From Bacteroidota bacterium (lineage in GTDB: Bacteria; Bacteroidota; Bacteroidia; UBA8524): DNA of 64,000 bases. The position numbers and the translations under genes were made by a program. The stretch covers positions 1 to 64,000 of the forward strand of contig SBGR01000010.1 of assembly GCA_006226545.1 (NCBI GenBank). The letters are read 5' to 3'. The stretch's first letter is position 1. Every line of letters begins with the position of its first letter. The notes below the pieces were generated by a model. It had not been told where the DNA came from. It ran no database searches and worked only from the letters and a program-made list of their open reading frames with translations. This document shows positions 50,825-60,118 of the stretch, in pieces.

Positions 50825-52012
50825 TTACCAAGTTTTCTTCTTCTGACGGCTAAACAAGGTGGCGAAACCGGCAATGAAGTAATAGAAGAAGTACAGTAAA
50901 TCTAGAAAAGGTAAGAAGTACAAAGGCTGTAGGTCTTTCGTCTTGTGCATGATTGGTCCGTAGATGGACAATTGCAGTATAAGCCTGAATCCGTAAATAG
51001 CGAGTGGGATATAGTATACCGGCCAGTAGATTATGCTTAAAGCCAATGCCGGGTAGAATAGTAAATGTGATACATTCAGCAAAGCCAGTTTCCATTTGCT
51101 TTTAGCAGAGTAGAATTTGCCTGTGTTCAGGTGGCGTCTTTTCTGTTGGTACCAAGCGCCAAAGCTGTCTTTAGGTTTGGAGTAAATGAAGCTGTCCGGA
51201 TCCAGGTTAACGGTTACGTTTGAAGAGGTGGCCGTTTCATTTACAAACAGATCATCGTCGCCAGAGATAATGTGATTATGTGAGGCAAAACCTTTTACGC
51301 TGAAGAACAGACTTTTTCTGTAGGCTAGGTTTCTGCCTACGCCCATATAGGTCTGCTTGGCTAAAGCGAAAGACATATACTGCAAAGCGGTATAAAAAGT
51401 TTCAAAACGAATAAAGAGGTTGAGTAGTCCACTTTTCTTTTCGTAAGGCGAGTAGCCTAAAACAATGGATTTGGAATCAGTGAAATGAGATTGCATGGAG
51501 CTAATCCAATGGCGGTCGGCTGGTTTGCAATCACTATCGCTCAACAATACCCATTCATTGCTGGCCGCTTTAATCCCTAGGGTCAATCCGAATTTTTTAC
51601 CTTTCGGATAACGCTCTTGCTCCACGATTTTCACAATCTTGAGGTGCGGGTATTGCAGCTCCATGGTTTCGAGCAGGTCTTGAGAAGAATCCCAAGATCC
51701 GTTGTTGACTACAATTACTTCATAGTTAGGGTAATCCTGCTCTAAGAAATATTGGAGATTGGCTTCCAGATTTTTGTACTCATTGCGGGCTACGATAATA
51801 ACAGAAACGCCTTCGCCGCCTTTGGCTTTCCCTTTACCGGCTTTGAAACGAGCCAAACGGAGAAAGTAAAACAGCAAATAAATCACCTGAAGGAGGGTGG
51901 CTAAGCCCAAAACAACGAGGGCAATAAAACCGATTTGTGCAGGATTCATCAACGAAGCAAAATTATTCGGCATTTGCACAAGTCCACGCTTTCTCTTGCT
52001 GATTCTTTCCAC
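50825..52012 (-). CDS. Family 2 glycosyltransferase
   Basis: GVSVIIVARNEYKNLEANLQYFLEQDYPNYEVIVVNNGS; TM segments at both ends. Confidence 0.92.
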   Translation of the reverse strand: MERISKRKRGLVQMPNNFASLMNPAQIGFIALVVLGLATLLQVIYLLFYFLRLARFKAGKGKAKGGEGVSVIIVARNEYKNLEANLQYFLEQDYPNYEVIVVNNGSWDSSQDLLETMELQYPHLKIVKIVEQERYPKGKKFGLTLGIKAASNEWVLLSDSDCKPADRHWISSMQSHFTDSKSIVLGYSPYEKKSGLLNLFIRFETFYTALQYMSFALAKQTYMGVGRNLAYRKSLFFSVKGFASHNHIISGDDDLFVNETATSSNVTVNLDPDSFIYSKPKDSFGAWYQQKRRHLNTGKFYSAKSKWKLALLNVSHLLFYPALALSIIYWPVYYIPLAIYGFRLILQLSIYGPIMHKTKDLQPLYFLPFLDLLYFFYYFIAGFATLFSRQKKKTW

Positions 52013-52187
52013 AACTTGAGGAAAACAAGGCCTTAGAAGTAGCTTAATATTGGCGCTTTACCGTTATTTACCTAGTGATGGGCTTTTGAAAATTGAGAAA
52101 TAACTATAAATCACGTCTAAAGGCTTGCATGCTTGAAATAGTTTCGGAATCTTTGCATTCGATAATTTTGACGCAGGGAAGCGCTCT

Positions 52188-52586
52188 ATGAAATACTTAC
52201 TAATCCTCATGTTTGCCGTGATTGGTTTTGCCTTCACGGGTCCGGTTGAAATTCGCAACCAAGGAATGGCTTCAAGCTATCCGGCTACGGCTGAAGGTCA
52301 GCTTACCGCCAGTGGTGAATTATACAGTGCTAGCGAATTGACCGCTTGCCATGCAAGTTTGCCTTTCGGTACCATGGTTCGCGTTACCAATATTAGAACC
52401 AATGAAAGCGTTGAAGTTCGTATCAACGATCGTTTCCAATTTAAAACAAACCGCGTAATTGATCTTTCAGCAGCAGCAGCCAAGAAGATTCATTTATTCA
52501 ATAATGTGGCTCCTTTGGTGAGTATGGAAGTGATTGAAATTCCAAAAGCGGAAGGCGAGACCGCCACGCCGTCATCAGAAGGTTAA
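52188..52586 (+). CDS. RlpA-like double-psi beta-barrel protein
   Basis: GMASSYPATAEGQLTASGELYSASELTACHASLPFGTMVRVTNIRTNESVEVRINDRF. Confidence 0.92.
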   Translation: MKYLLILMFAVIGFAFTGPVEIRNQGMASSYPATAEGQLTASGELYSASELTACHASLPFGTMVRVTNIRTNESVEVRINDRFQFKTNRVIDLSAAAAKKIHLFNNVAPLVSMEVIEIPKAEGETATPSSEG

Positions 52587-52617
52587 ACCTTTAGCTTAGA
52601 AATACATCGGAGTTTGT

Positions 52618-53253
52618 ATGAACTCAAGAACCTTATACAGCCTGCTAGTTCTAGTGGGCTTTTTTATTGTCGCATTTCCTGTAAAAGCTCAGGATTCTAC
52701 CTTCATCAAGGTTCATTTTTTATACGGCTCCGTACCTGTTGATTCGTTTAAAGAGGAAGAACCCGAATGGTTTGGTGGCTTATTGGGCGGACATGTAGGA
52801 ATTGAAATCGATACCAACAGAGTATTGCATTTTGTGCCTCAGGGCGGACTTCATATCATCGGACGAGTTAAAAAGAACTTCAAAAGTCATTTTGCGCAAA
52901 GCGATACGACATCATTCTGGGGTATTTTCGGTACACCAGCTGATTCGGTTAAAAGGTTGAGCGTGGAGATGAAAGTTAGTGCCAAACAGAAGCATGATTT
53001 AGACAGCATAGCCATTGCCTATCGATCGAAGGTGCCTTACGATTATGCTTTTTTTGGGATGCGATGTGCATCGGCAACCTACGATGTGCTTTCGGCTGCC
53101 GGAATCTTGAAATACTACCATCCCAAAGTCAATTATCCGCAGCATTTTTATCCGGCCTTGTTTCGAAAGAAACTGCTGGCAAGGGCTGAAGATCATCAGT
53201 GGGACTTGTACAGACGAGAAGGTACTTACCGCAGGAAATGGGAGGAAGACTAG
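52618..53253 (+). CDS. Secreted protein, possible permuted NlpC/P60-type papain-like fold
   Basis: Signal peptide; GHVGIEIDTNRVLHF then GMRCASATYDVLSAAGIL. Confidence 0.6.
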   Translation: MNSRTLYSLLVLVGFFIVAFPVKAQDSTFIKVHFLYGSVPVDSFKEEEPEWFGGLLGGHVGIEIDTNRVLHFVPQGGLHIIGRVKKNFKSHFAQSDTTSFWGIFGTPADSVKRLSVEMKVSAKQKHDLDSIAIAYRSKVPYDYAFFGMRCASATYDVLSAAGILKYYHPKVNYPQHFYPALFRKKLLARAEDHQWDLYRREGTYRRKWEED

Positions 53254-54344
53254 GTTTTTTCGTATTGTTTTCCGGGTAAGCTGCGTATCAATCCTTTCAT
53301 CTCCAATTCCAATAAATTCAAGGCAACTTCACCTGCGCTAAGTTGGGCATCCATGTTCAATGAATCGATGTCCCAATTGCGTTGTTGATCAAATAGCGAA
53401 AGCAAGGCAAGCTCTCCTTGACTCAATTCAAGTGGAAGAATGGTTTGTTTCAATAGGTTTTTATCTTGGTCCCAACCCATGAAATAGGCGAGGTCTGCGG
53501 CGTTTTCTATAAGACCCGCCTTCTGTGTTTTAATGAGGAAATGGGTTCCTTCCGAGCTGGCTTTGCCTACTTCTCCGGGGTAGGCATATACATCGCGGTT
53601 ATAAGAAAAGGCGATGTCTGCTGTAATCATCGCCCCGCCTTTTTTTGCCGATTCTACTACAATAAGAGCATCACAGAGACCGGCTACAATGCGGTTTCGA
53701 CTGGGGAAATTCTCTTTGTCTGGTTTAGTGCCGGTGAAGAACTCGGTTAGCAAGCCTCCGTTCAGCTCCATCTCTTTGACGGTCGATTTATGTTCTCCCG
53801 GATAGATGCGGTCTAGGCCATGCGCCACCACGCCTATATTACTAATGTGATGTTTAACTGCTGAGCGATGGGCTTGGATATCAATTCCAAAAGCGAGTCC
53901 GCTGATGATTTGTACACCGTAAGCTTCGATGTCTTCCACCAAATGCTTCACGCAGTCTTTGCCGTATTCTGTGCATTTTCTTGTCCCCACAATGCCAATG
54001 GTTCGTGGTGGATTGAGGTTTGCATTACCTCTAAAAAACAAAAGGAGCGGAGCATCCGCTAATCGTTTCAGACGTCGGGGATAAGCCTCATCTGTATAGC
54101 GTAATAACTCCACTCCATTTCGTAACACATACTCCAGTTCGCGCTCCGCACGACTGAAATCCTTAAACTGTAGCACTTGTTCGCTGAGCTTCGGTCCGAT
54201 ACCGGGAATCTTGCTGAGCTCCTTTTGTTTCGCCTTAAAGACGGCGCTCGCAGATCCACAATACGCGATTAAATTACGCGCACCCACAGGCCCGATTTGC
54301 GGCACCAAACTCAGACTTAACAAATACAACAATTCGTCATCCAT
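53250..54344 (-). CDS. dprA: DNA-processing protein DprA
   Basis: RTIGIVGTRKCTEYGKD, IISGLAFGIDIQAHRSAV, TEFFTGTKPDKENFPSRNRIVAGLCDALIVVE. Confidence 0.95.
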   Translation of the reverse strand: MDDELLYLLSLSLVPQIGPVGARNLIAYCGSASAVFKAKQKELSKIPGIGPKLSEQVLQFKDFSRAERELEYVLRNGVELLRYTDEAYPRRLKRLADAPLLLFFRGNANLNPPRTIGIVGTRKCTEYGKDCVKHLVEDIEAYGVQIISGLAFGIDIQAHRSAVKHHISNIGVVAHGLDRIYPGEHKSTVKEMELNGGLLTEFFTGTKPDKENFPSRNRIVAGLCDALIVVESAKKGGAMITADIAFSYNRDVYAYPGEVGKASSEGTHFLIKTQKAGLIENAADLAYFMGWDQDKNLLKQTILPLELSQGELALLSLFDQQRNWDIDSLNMDAQLSAGEVALNLLELEMKGLIRSLPGKQYEKT

Positions 54345-54367
54345 GGCCGGCAAATTAGGACATAAAA

Positions 54368-54395
54368 AAAGGGCCTGAAATAGCTCAGACCCTTT
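54368..54395 (-). terminator. Terminator of T9SS-sorted protein gene
   Basis: Minus strand AAAGGGTCTGA-GCTATT-TCAGGCCCTTTTTTT. Confidence 0.85.
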
Positions 54396-54418
54396 CAAAC
54401 AATACGTTTACGGCAATC

Positions 54419-56230
54419 TTACGGTTGTACTACAAACTGACGTTGTACCCGAGTACTTTGCCCTTCTATCGCTAAAATATAGCTTCCTGCAAGTAGCATG
54501 GAACTGTTAAACTTGAATTGATTTTTACCCGCCTTTACTCGGTCTTCTAATAAGGTGGTCACCAACTTACCACTCATATCATATACCTTAAAACTCAGGT
54601 GTTCACGAGCAGGTAATTCAAATACCAATTGGAAATAGTTAGCACTCGGATTCGGGAATAGTGATAGCTCGCTTATGGCTTCTGTTTGAACGCTCAGTTG
54701 AGGATCATTGTTTACAATCTTGGCGATGGTAGTTCTGTTGATGCGGTCGCCATAGCTGCCGGCCAACCAAAAGGTATTGTGGGTATTGTAGGCTTTCTGA
54801 ATTCCGGTATAGTCGCCCCATCTTTCCAGGCTATCTAAGAGCACATCAACATCTCTTAAACCCGACTTTACCCGAGTGAGTTGAGAGAAAATGCCCGAAT
54901 AGTTCATGTAGATCACCGAAGTGCCCGGGAAGGTATTTGGCGAAACGTGCGAAAAGGTCAGAATCACGCTGTGGTCGTTGGTGGCGCCGCTGCCGGCATA
55001 GGCAATGTCCGGATAACCAAGGTCTAAGGTATCGTAACTTAAAACCTGCAGATTCGCCGCTGCATTGGCATTTGGATCAACTACCCCGTAGTAGATACCG
55101 GCTGCATTTGAATTCATGTCGCGGGTATTGCCGGCAAAATGAATCAAGCCGTTTTGGTGCATGGCAGTAAGCACGCGCGCATCATTGGTTTGCATTTTCT
55201 GTCCGTCGGGTTGAGGTGCAGAAGGGGGCAAGCCATAGCTCTTATTGGTTTTGAATAGTTTGGTTTGCAAAGTGGCATTGCCGTCTTTAACCGATCCTTT
55301 GATGGTATGCACAAAAAGGCTGTCGTTCTGAATATCGCCGGGTCTAACAGATAAGAAATAAGTCTCCGGACCGCTTGGTTTCATGCCGCCTTGCGAAGGA
55401 CAGATGCTCCAAATTGGTTTGCCGTCGTATTTAATATCGCTCCAAAGGTTATGGTCTAGTGAATCGCCTTCATAGCCGCTCGCTAAGTCAATTTGCCAAA
55501 TGATGGACTGCCTGAATCCGTCTTGCCAGCCTTTGTCGTCTTCCAAAAGATTAAGGGTCAAGAATAAGTCTTGATCAGAGATGCTGATGATAGGATAATC
55601 AGACCAGCTGGTATCACTAAAAGGATTTCCTGGCAGCAGGTAGCAGTTCCAATCGCCGGTAGGGTCATTGGTTTGCGAAAAGCAGATCACCGGATTATTG
55701 GTGGTGCTTTCATTGCCGTTTAAGAAAACCACGATATAACGATCGTGGATTGGATCGTATAAGGTACGCGGGTCGAAGGCTCTGTTCAAGGATCCCACTG
55801 AATTAGCGAAGAATGCCAAGCTGCGCGAAAGCAAGGTCGCTCCGTTGGAGTCGATCATGCGTAAGCTGCTGTTCAGAACACTGATGATTTTACCATCATT
55901 TCCAATGCACATGTCATTGTCGTTTGGTGTCCCACCTCCGGTATTGCCTTGAAACTCCAAGGCTACTTCCGGCGCTGCGCCTTGTGCTTTGTATTGACGA
56001 TTGCCTGTGTTGTGTCTAGGCAATGCATCTACGTATGCTTTGTTCTTTTTGTAGTCGCCTCCCGGAGAAGGCATGGCTTGTATGGTTAAGATTTGAGGGT
56101 CGTAATCCGGTGCGTCTTCGCTCAAATTAACCACCTTCTGAATAGGAGTCTTAGAACGGACAGGTGCATTCTGAGCTCGTGTTGCCAAGCAGGCTGCAAC
56201 CAATCCAAGTGAAAGTAAAACTTTACGCAT
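54419..56230 (-). CDS. Secreted protein with T9SS type A sorting domain
   Basis: [69 protein letters not shown]; signal peptide. Confidence 0.92.
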   Translation of the reverse strand: MRKVLLSLGLVAACLATRAQNAPVRSKTPIQKVVNLSEDAPDYDPQILTIQAMPSPGGDYKKNKAYVDALPRHNTGNRQYKAQGAAPEVALEFQGNTGGGTPNDNDMCIGNDGKIISVLNSSLRMIDSNGATLLSRSLAFFANSVGSLNRAFDPRTLYDPIHDRYIVVFLNGNESTTNNPVICFSQTNDPTGDWNCYLLPGNPFSDTSWSDYPIISISDQDLFLTLNLLEDDKGWQDGFRQSIIWQIDLASGYEGDSLDHNLWSDIKYDGKPIWSICPSQGGMKPSGPETYFLSVRPGDIQNDSLFVHTIKGSVKDGNATLQTKLFKTNKSYGLPPSAPQPDGQKMQTNDARVLTAMHQNGLIHFAGNTRDMNSNAAGIYYGVVDPNANAAANLQVLSYDTLDLGYPDIAYAGSGATNDHSVILTFSHVSPNTFPGTSVIYMNYSGIFSQLTRVKSGLRDVDVLLDSLERWGDYTGIQKAYNTHNTFWLAGSYGDRINRTTIAKIVNNDPQLSVQTEAISELSLFPNPSANYFQLVFELPAREHLSFKVYDMSGKLVTTLLEDRVKAGKNQFKFNSSMLLAGSYILAIEGQSTRVQRQFVVQP

Positions 56231-56309
56231 AAGGCAAATATACATTTTTAGTGAAGTGGATTTGGCCGATTTTCTTCGGCCCTCTCGGCCTATTTGCTAC
56301 CTTTGTGGC

Positions 56310-57545
56310 ATGCATACCACCACAGGAACATCACAGTACTTTATCGATTTAGAGCATGAGTTTGGCGCTTTCAATTACCATCCTCTGCCGGTTGTATTAA
56401 ATAAAGGAGAGGGTGTTTTTGTTTGGGATGTGGAAGGCAAAAGGTATTACGATTTCCTTTCGGCTTACAGCGCCGTTAACCAAGGACATTGCCATCCGAA
56501 AATCATTCAAGCTTTAATCGACCAGGCTTCTGTGCTCACCTTGACTTCTCGCGCATTTCATAACGACGTATTGGGAGAGTATGAAAAATACATGTGTGAA
56601 TACTTCGGCTACGAACGCGTTCTGCCCATGAATACCGGTGTAGAAGGAGGAGAGACTGCCGTTAAGCTTGCGCGTCGGTGGGGTTATGAGAAAAAAGGTA
56701 TTCCGGCCAACCAAGCACGAATCCTTTTTGTTGAAGGCAATTTCTGGGGTAGAACTTTGGGCGCCATTTCGGCCAGCACTGATCCGGATAGCCGTGTCAA
56801 CTTTGGTCCGTTTATGCCGGGTTACGACCTGATTCCTTACAATGATTTATCGGCTCTTGAAGAAGCACTGAAAGATCCCAATGTAGCCGGATTTATGTTT
56901 GAGCCAATTCAAGGAGAAGCCGGTGTGGTAGTGCCACACGAAGGTTACCTAAAAGGCGTTCGGGAATTATGCAGCAAATACAATGTCCTGATGATCGCAG
57001 ATGAGGTGCAAACCGGTATCGCTAGAACAGGAAAATTGGTTGCTTGCGATTGGGAAGGGGTTAAACCGGATATTCTCATCTTGGGCAAAGCCTTATCAGG
57101 CGGTGTTTTTCCGGTATCGGCGGTATTGAGTAGCGATGAAGTGATGCTCACCATTCAACCGGGTCAACACGGTTCTACCTTTGGTGGAAATCCATTGGCT
57201 TGTAAAGTTGCCATGGCTGCCCTGGATGTAGTGAAAGAAGAAGCTTTGGCTGAAAAAGCTGATCGCTTAGGGCAAATCTTCCGCGAACGTATGCAACAAC
57301 TTGCCGATAAATCACCATTGGTGGAGTTGGTTAGAGGCCGAGGCTTATTAAACGCCATCGTAATCAAACCGTTTGGTGAAGGCAAAAGCGCTTGGGATGT
57401 TTGTTTGCTGTTGAAAGAAAACGGACTCCTCGCTAAACAAACCCACGGTGATATCATCCGCTTTGCGCCACCTTTGGTTATCACAGAAGCTCAGCTACAC
57501 GAATGCTGCGATATCATCGAGCAGACTATTCTCAAGCTTGCCTGA
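56310..57545 (+). CDS. rocD: Ornithine aminotransferase
   Basis: [56 protein letters not shown]; start at MHTTTG. Confidence 0.94.
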   Translation: MHTTTGTSQYFIDLEHEFGAFNYHPLPVVLNKGEGVFVWDVEGKRYYDFLSAYSAVNQGHCHPKIIQALIDQASVLTLTSRAFHNDVLGEYEKYMCEYFGYERVLPMNTGVEGGETAVKLARRWGYEKKGIPANQARILFVEGNFWGRTLGAISASTDPDSRVNFGPFMPGYDLIPYNDLSALEEALKDPNVAGFMFEPIQGEAGVVVPHEGYLKGVRELCSKYNVLMIADEVQTGIARTGKLVACDWEGVKPDILILGKALSGGVFPVSAVLSSDEVMLTIQPGQHGSTFGGNPLACKVAMAALDVVKEEALAEKADRLGQIFRERMQQLADKSPLVELVRGRGLLNAIVIKPFGEGKSAWDVCLLLKENGLLAKQTHGDIIRFAPPLVITEAQLHECCDIIEQTILKLA

Positions 57546-57698
57546 GAAATATTTACTAGTTAAGAAGCAAGTTCCAAGAGTTTCTGTGTTCTTAAAGAAT
57601 CAGAGTTTGACAATCCTTTAATAGGGGAGCAAGATTTTGAGCGCCTACTTAATGCACTGTTTTCAAGCTCTAGCCCCGCGCCCTAGACTCTTTGCTTT

Positions 57699-58940
57699 TT
57701 AGTGTCCTTTGATAATTACCTTATCGATCCACTCGGAACGGAAAGCGTAAGGAATCCAATTGAGCGATGGAATTTCTTTGGTGATGATGAGGTTGGCGAT
57801 TTTGCCTTTGCTGATGCTGCCCAATTCTTCCTCCATATTTAAGGCGTAGGCTGCGTTGAGTGTAGCGGCATTAAAGGCCTCTTCCGGTAAAAGCTTCATC
57901 TGGATACAGGCCAAACTCACCACAAATCGCATATCACCACTTGGAGCAGATCCCGGATTATAATCCGTCGCTAAACAAAGTGGCAAGCCTGCATCGATAA
58001 TTTGTCGGCCCGGGGTATACGGCATGCGCAAGTAGAAGGAGCAATTCGGTAGCGCTACCGGCATGGTTTTACTTCCACGCAAGGCTTCAATCTCTGCTTC
58101 ACCGGTATATTCTAAATGGTCAACGCTAACCGCGCCCATCTTCACGGCAGCCTGAACGCCGCCGTTGAGGCCCAGCTGGTTTCCGTGGATTTTCCCTTTT
58201 AAGCCGTGTTTGTATCCGGCTTCCAAGATGCGTTCGGTTTCTTCGGGCGAGAAAAAACCTTTTTCGCAGAATACATCGATGTAATCGGCGAGGCCTTCCG
58301 CAGCAATCTCGGGTAGCATCTCTTCAATGATTTGTTGAATATACCCTTCGTGGTTGTCTTTGAATGCCTGTGGGTATGTGTGTGCGCCAAGGAAGGTAGC
58401 CTTAATCGGAATGGGAGAGATGTCTTTGAGTCGGCGAATGACCCGAAGCATTTTTAGCTCATTCTCCAAGTCAAGTCCATAACCGCTTTTAATTTCCAAG
58501 GCGCCGGTCCCCATCGCTATTAATTCTTGTACCCGGTGCAAGGCCGACTTGTACAAATCCTTTTCGCTAGTCAGGGCCATCTTAGCTGCAGAGTTGAGAA
58601 TCCCTCCTCCGGCAGCTGCAATTTCTTCGTAGCTCTTGCCCTGAATCTTCATCACAAACTCTTCTTCCCTGGAGGCCGGAAAAACCAAGTGCGTATGTGA
58701 ATCGACAAATGCCGGAAGAACCATTTTACCCGTCGCGTCAATAATGCGATCACTATCGTGTGCCGGCGACTGCACATCCTCTTTGGGCATTACACCGAAG
58801 TCCTTTATTTTCTGGTCTTCAATCAAAAGCCAAGCGTTTTCCAAGTAAGGGAAATGAGCCATGTCGGCGCCGGCTTTAAAAGGCTGATTGGTATCGAGAA
58901 TGCCGTAAAGACGGCTGATATGACGTATGAGGGTGCGCAT
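57699..58940 (-). CDS. hutI: Imidazolonepropionase
   Basis: VLPAFVDSHTHLVFPASREEEFVMKIQGKSYEEIAAAGGGILNSA, EIKSGYGLDLENELKML. Confidence 0.96.
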   Translation of the reverse strand: MRTLIRHISRLYGILDTNQPFKAGADMAHFPYLENAWLLIEDQKIKDFGVMPKEDVQSPAHDSDRIIDATGKMVLPAFVDSHTHLVFPASREEEFVMKIQGKSYEEIAAAGGGILNSAAKMALTSEKDLYKSALHRVQELIAMGTGALEIKSGYGLDLENELKMLRVIRRLKDISPIPIKATFLGAHTYPQAFKDNHEGYIQQIIEEMLPEIAAEGLADYIDVFCEKGFFSPEETERILEAGYKHGLKGKIHGNQLGLNGGVQAAVKMGAVSVDHLEYTGEAEIEALRGSKTMPVALPNCSFYLRMPYTPGRQIIDAGLPLCLATDYNPGSAPSGDMRFVVSLACIQMKLLPEEAFNAATLNAAYALNMEEELGSISKGKIANLIITKEIPSLNWIPYAFRSEWIDKVIIKGH

Positions 58941-59018
58941 CGCTACAAAAATGACCTATTTAGAAGGGAATTGAAAATTTATCCCCTCCAATATGCGGCA
59001 TTCTGTACCTTCGGATGT

Positions 59019-59528
59019 ATGAATACACTGGATCGATTGAAAAAGCCTTTGGTACATGGAAAACAAACCTTTATAGCGAATACAGCCGTGGTGATTGGCG
59101 ATGTGGAGATGGGCGATAATTGCAGCGTTTGGTTTGGGGCCGTGATTCGTGGCGACAGTGATATCATCCGTATCGGTAACCGAAGCAATGTGCAAGACAA
59201 TGCCGTAATTCACTGTGATCCGGGAGCGCCGGCTATTATTGGCGACGATTGCGTTGTTGGTCACTCGGCAATTGTACACGGTGCACAGCTGGGAAATGCT
59301 GTCTTAGTCGGAATGCACGCTACGGTATTGAATAATGCTAAAATTGGAAACAATGTAATCATCGGAGCGAATGCGCTTGTAACCGGAGGTACGGTAATTC
59401 CCGATAATTCACTTGTGTTGGGGAGTCCGGCGAAAGTGGTAAAGACCTTGACTGACGACCAGATTCAGGGAATCTACGAAAATGCCAAAGTCTATGTTGA
59501 AAAGGCTGAGGCTTACCTCAGTCTTTAA
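59019..59528 (+). CDS. Gamma carbonic anhydrase-like hexapeptide-repeat protein
   Basis: SVWFGAVIRGDSDIIRIGNRSNVQDNAVIH, DDCVVGHSAIVHGAQLGNAVLVGMHATVLNNAKIGNNVIIGANA. Confidence 0.94.
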   Translation: MNTLDRLKKPLVHGKQTFIANTAVVIGDVEMGDNCSVWFGAVIRGDSDIIRIGNRSNVQDNAVIHCDPGAPAIIGDDCVVGHSAIVHGAQLGNAVLVGMHATVLNNAKIGNNVIIGANALVTGGTVIPDNSLVLGSPAKVVKTLTDDQIQGIYENAKVYVEKAEAYLSL

Positions 59529-59529
59529 A

Positions 59530-59877
59530 CTAGAGTAATTCTTTCACCAGTTCGGGCGGACGGCCAATCACCGCTTTGGTGCCTTTTACGACTACCGGTC
59601 TTTCCATCAAAATAGGATGATCTACCATGGCCTGAATCCAATCTGATTCGCTCAGGTTTTTTCCTTTGAATTCATCCTTGAAGATGCTTTCTCCTTTGCG
59701 GATCAATTGCTCAGCCGGAATGCCCAGTTTCGCAATCAGATCGGTGAGTTCAGCTTTGTTTAACGGGGTTTTTAAGTATTCAATGATAGTGGGTTCGGTG
59801 CCCGAATCTTGAATCAATTGAAGCGTTTGTCTACTTTTCCCGCAGCGGGGATTATGGTAAATAGTAATCGATGCCAT
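59530..59877 (-). CDS. arsC: ArsC-family thioredoxin-fold protein (arsenate reductase-like)
   Basis: ITIYHNPRCGKSRQTLQLIQ, DHPILMERPVVVKGTKAVIGRPPE. Confidence 0.93.
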   Translation of the reverse strand: MASITIYHNPRCGKSRQTLQLIQDSGTEPTIIEYLKTPLNKAELTDLIAKLGIPAEQLIRKGESIFKDEFKGKNLSESDWIQAMVDHPILMERPVVVKGTKAVIGRPPELVKELL

Positions 59878-59942
59878 AGCGCAAAGATAGTCAAGGGCTT
59901 TAAGACACTTGAAAGTAAAAATATTGGATTTTGCTTTGAGGA

Positions 59943-59964
59943 ATGAATCTTGTACCTACATTTG
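59943..59964 (+). promoter_or_regulatory. Promoter in front of small ORF
   Basis: Approximate span of TTTG-N18-TACATTTG; TACATTTG at 59957-59964. Confidence 0.7.
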
Positions 59965-59977
59965 AAGCAGGCAGTCT

Positions 59978-60118
59978 ATGCAAATCCAAATCTCAAATAG
60001 CGCCCAAGAAACCAAGAAGTCCGGTAGCCAAGGGAAAGAAAAAACCCGTGAACAGGCACACCGTGTATCATTAGCACCTGATCAAGATGTGAAGCAGAAA
60101 TCTGCTGGCAACGATTAG
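59978..60118 (+). CDS. Unannotated small ORF MQIQISNSAQETKKSGSQGKEKTREQAHRVSLAPDQDVKQKSAGND
   Basis: 47 codons, consensus promoter 13 nt upstream, stop overlaps neighbour's stop. Confidence 0.5.
   Translation: MQIQISNSAQETKKSGSQGKEKTREQAHRVSLAPDQDVKQKSAGND

Noticed and set aside
57546-57698. Possible structured RNA between rocD and hutI
   Set aside because: No strong helices or repeated motif found by eye.
58758-59018. N-terminal extension of the gamma-CA ORF overlapping hutI
   Set aside because: The conserved protein starts at MNTLDRLKKP (59019); the extension is antisense to hutI coding sequence.
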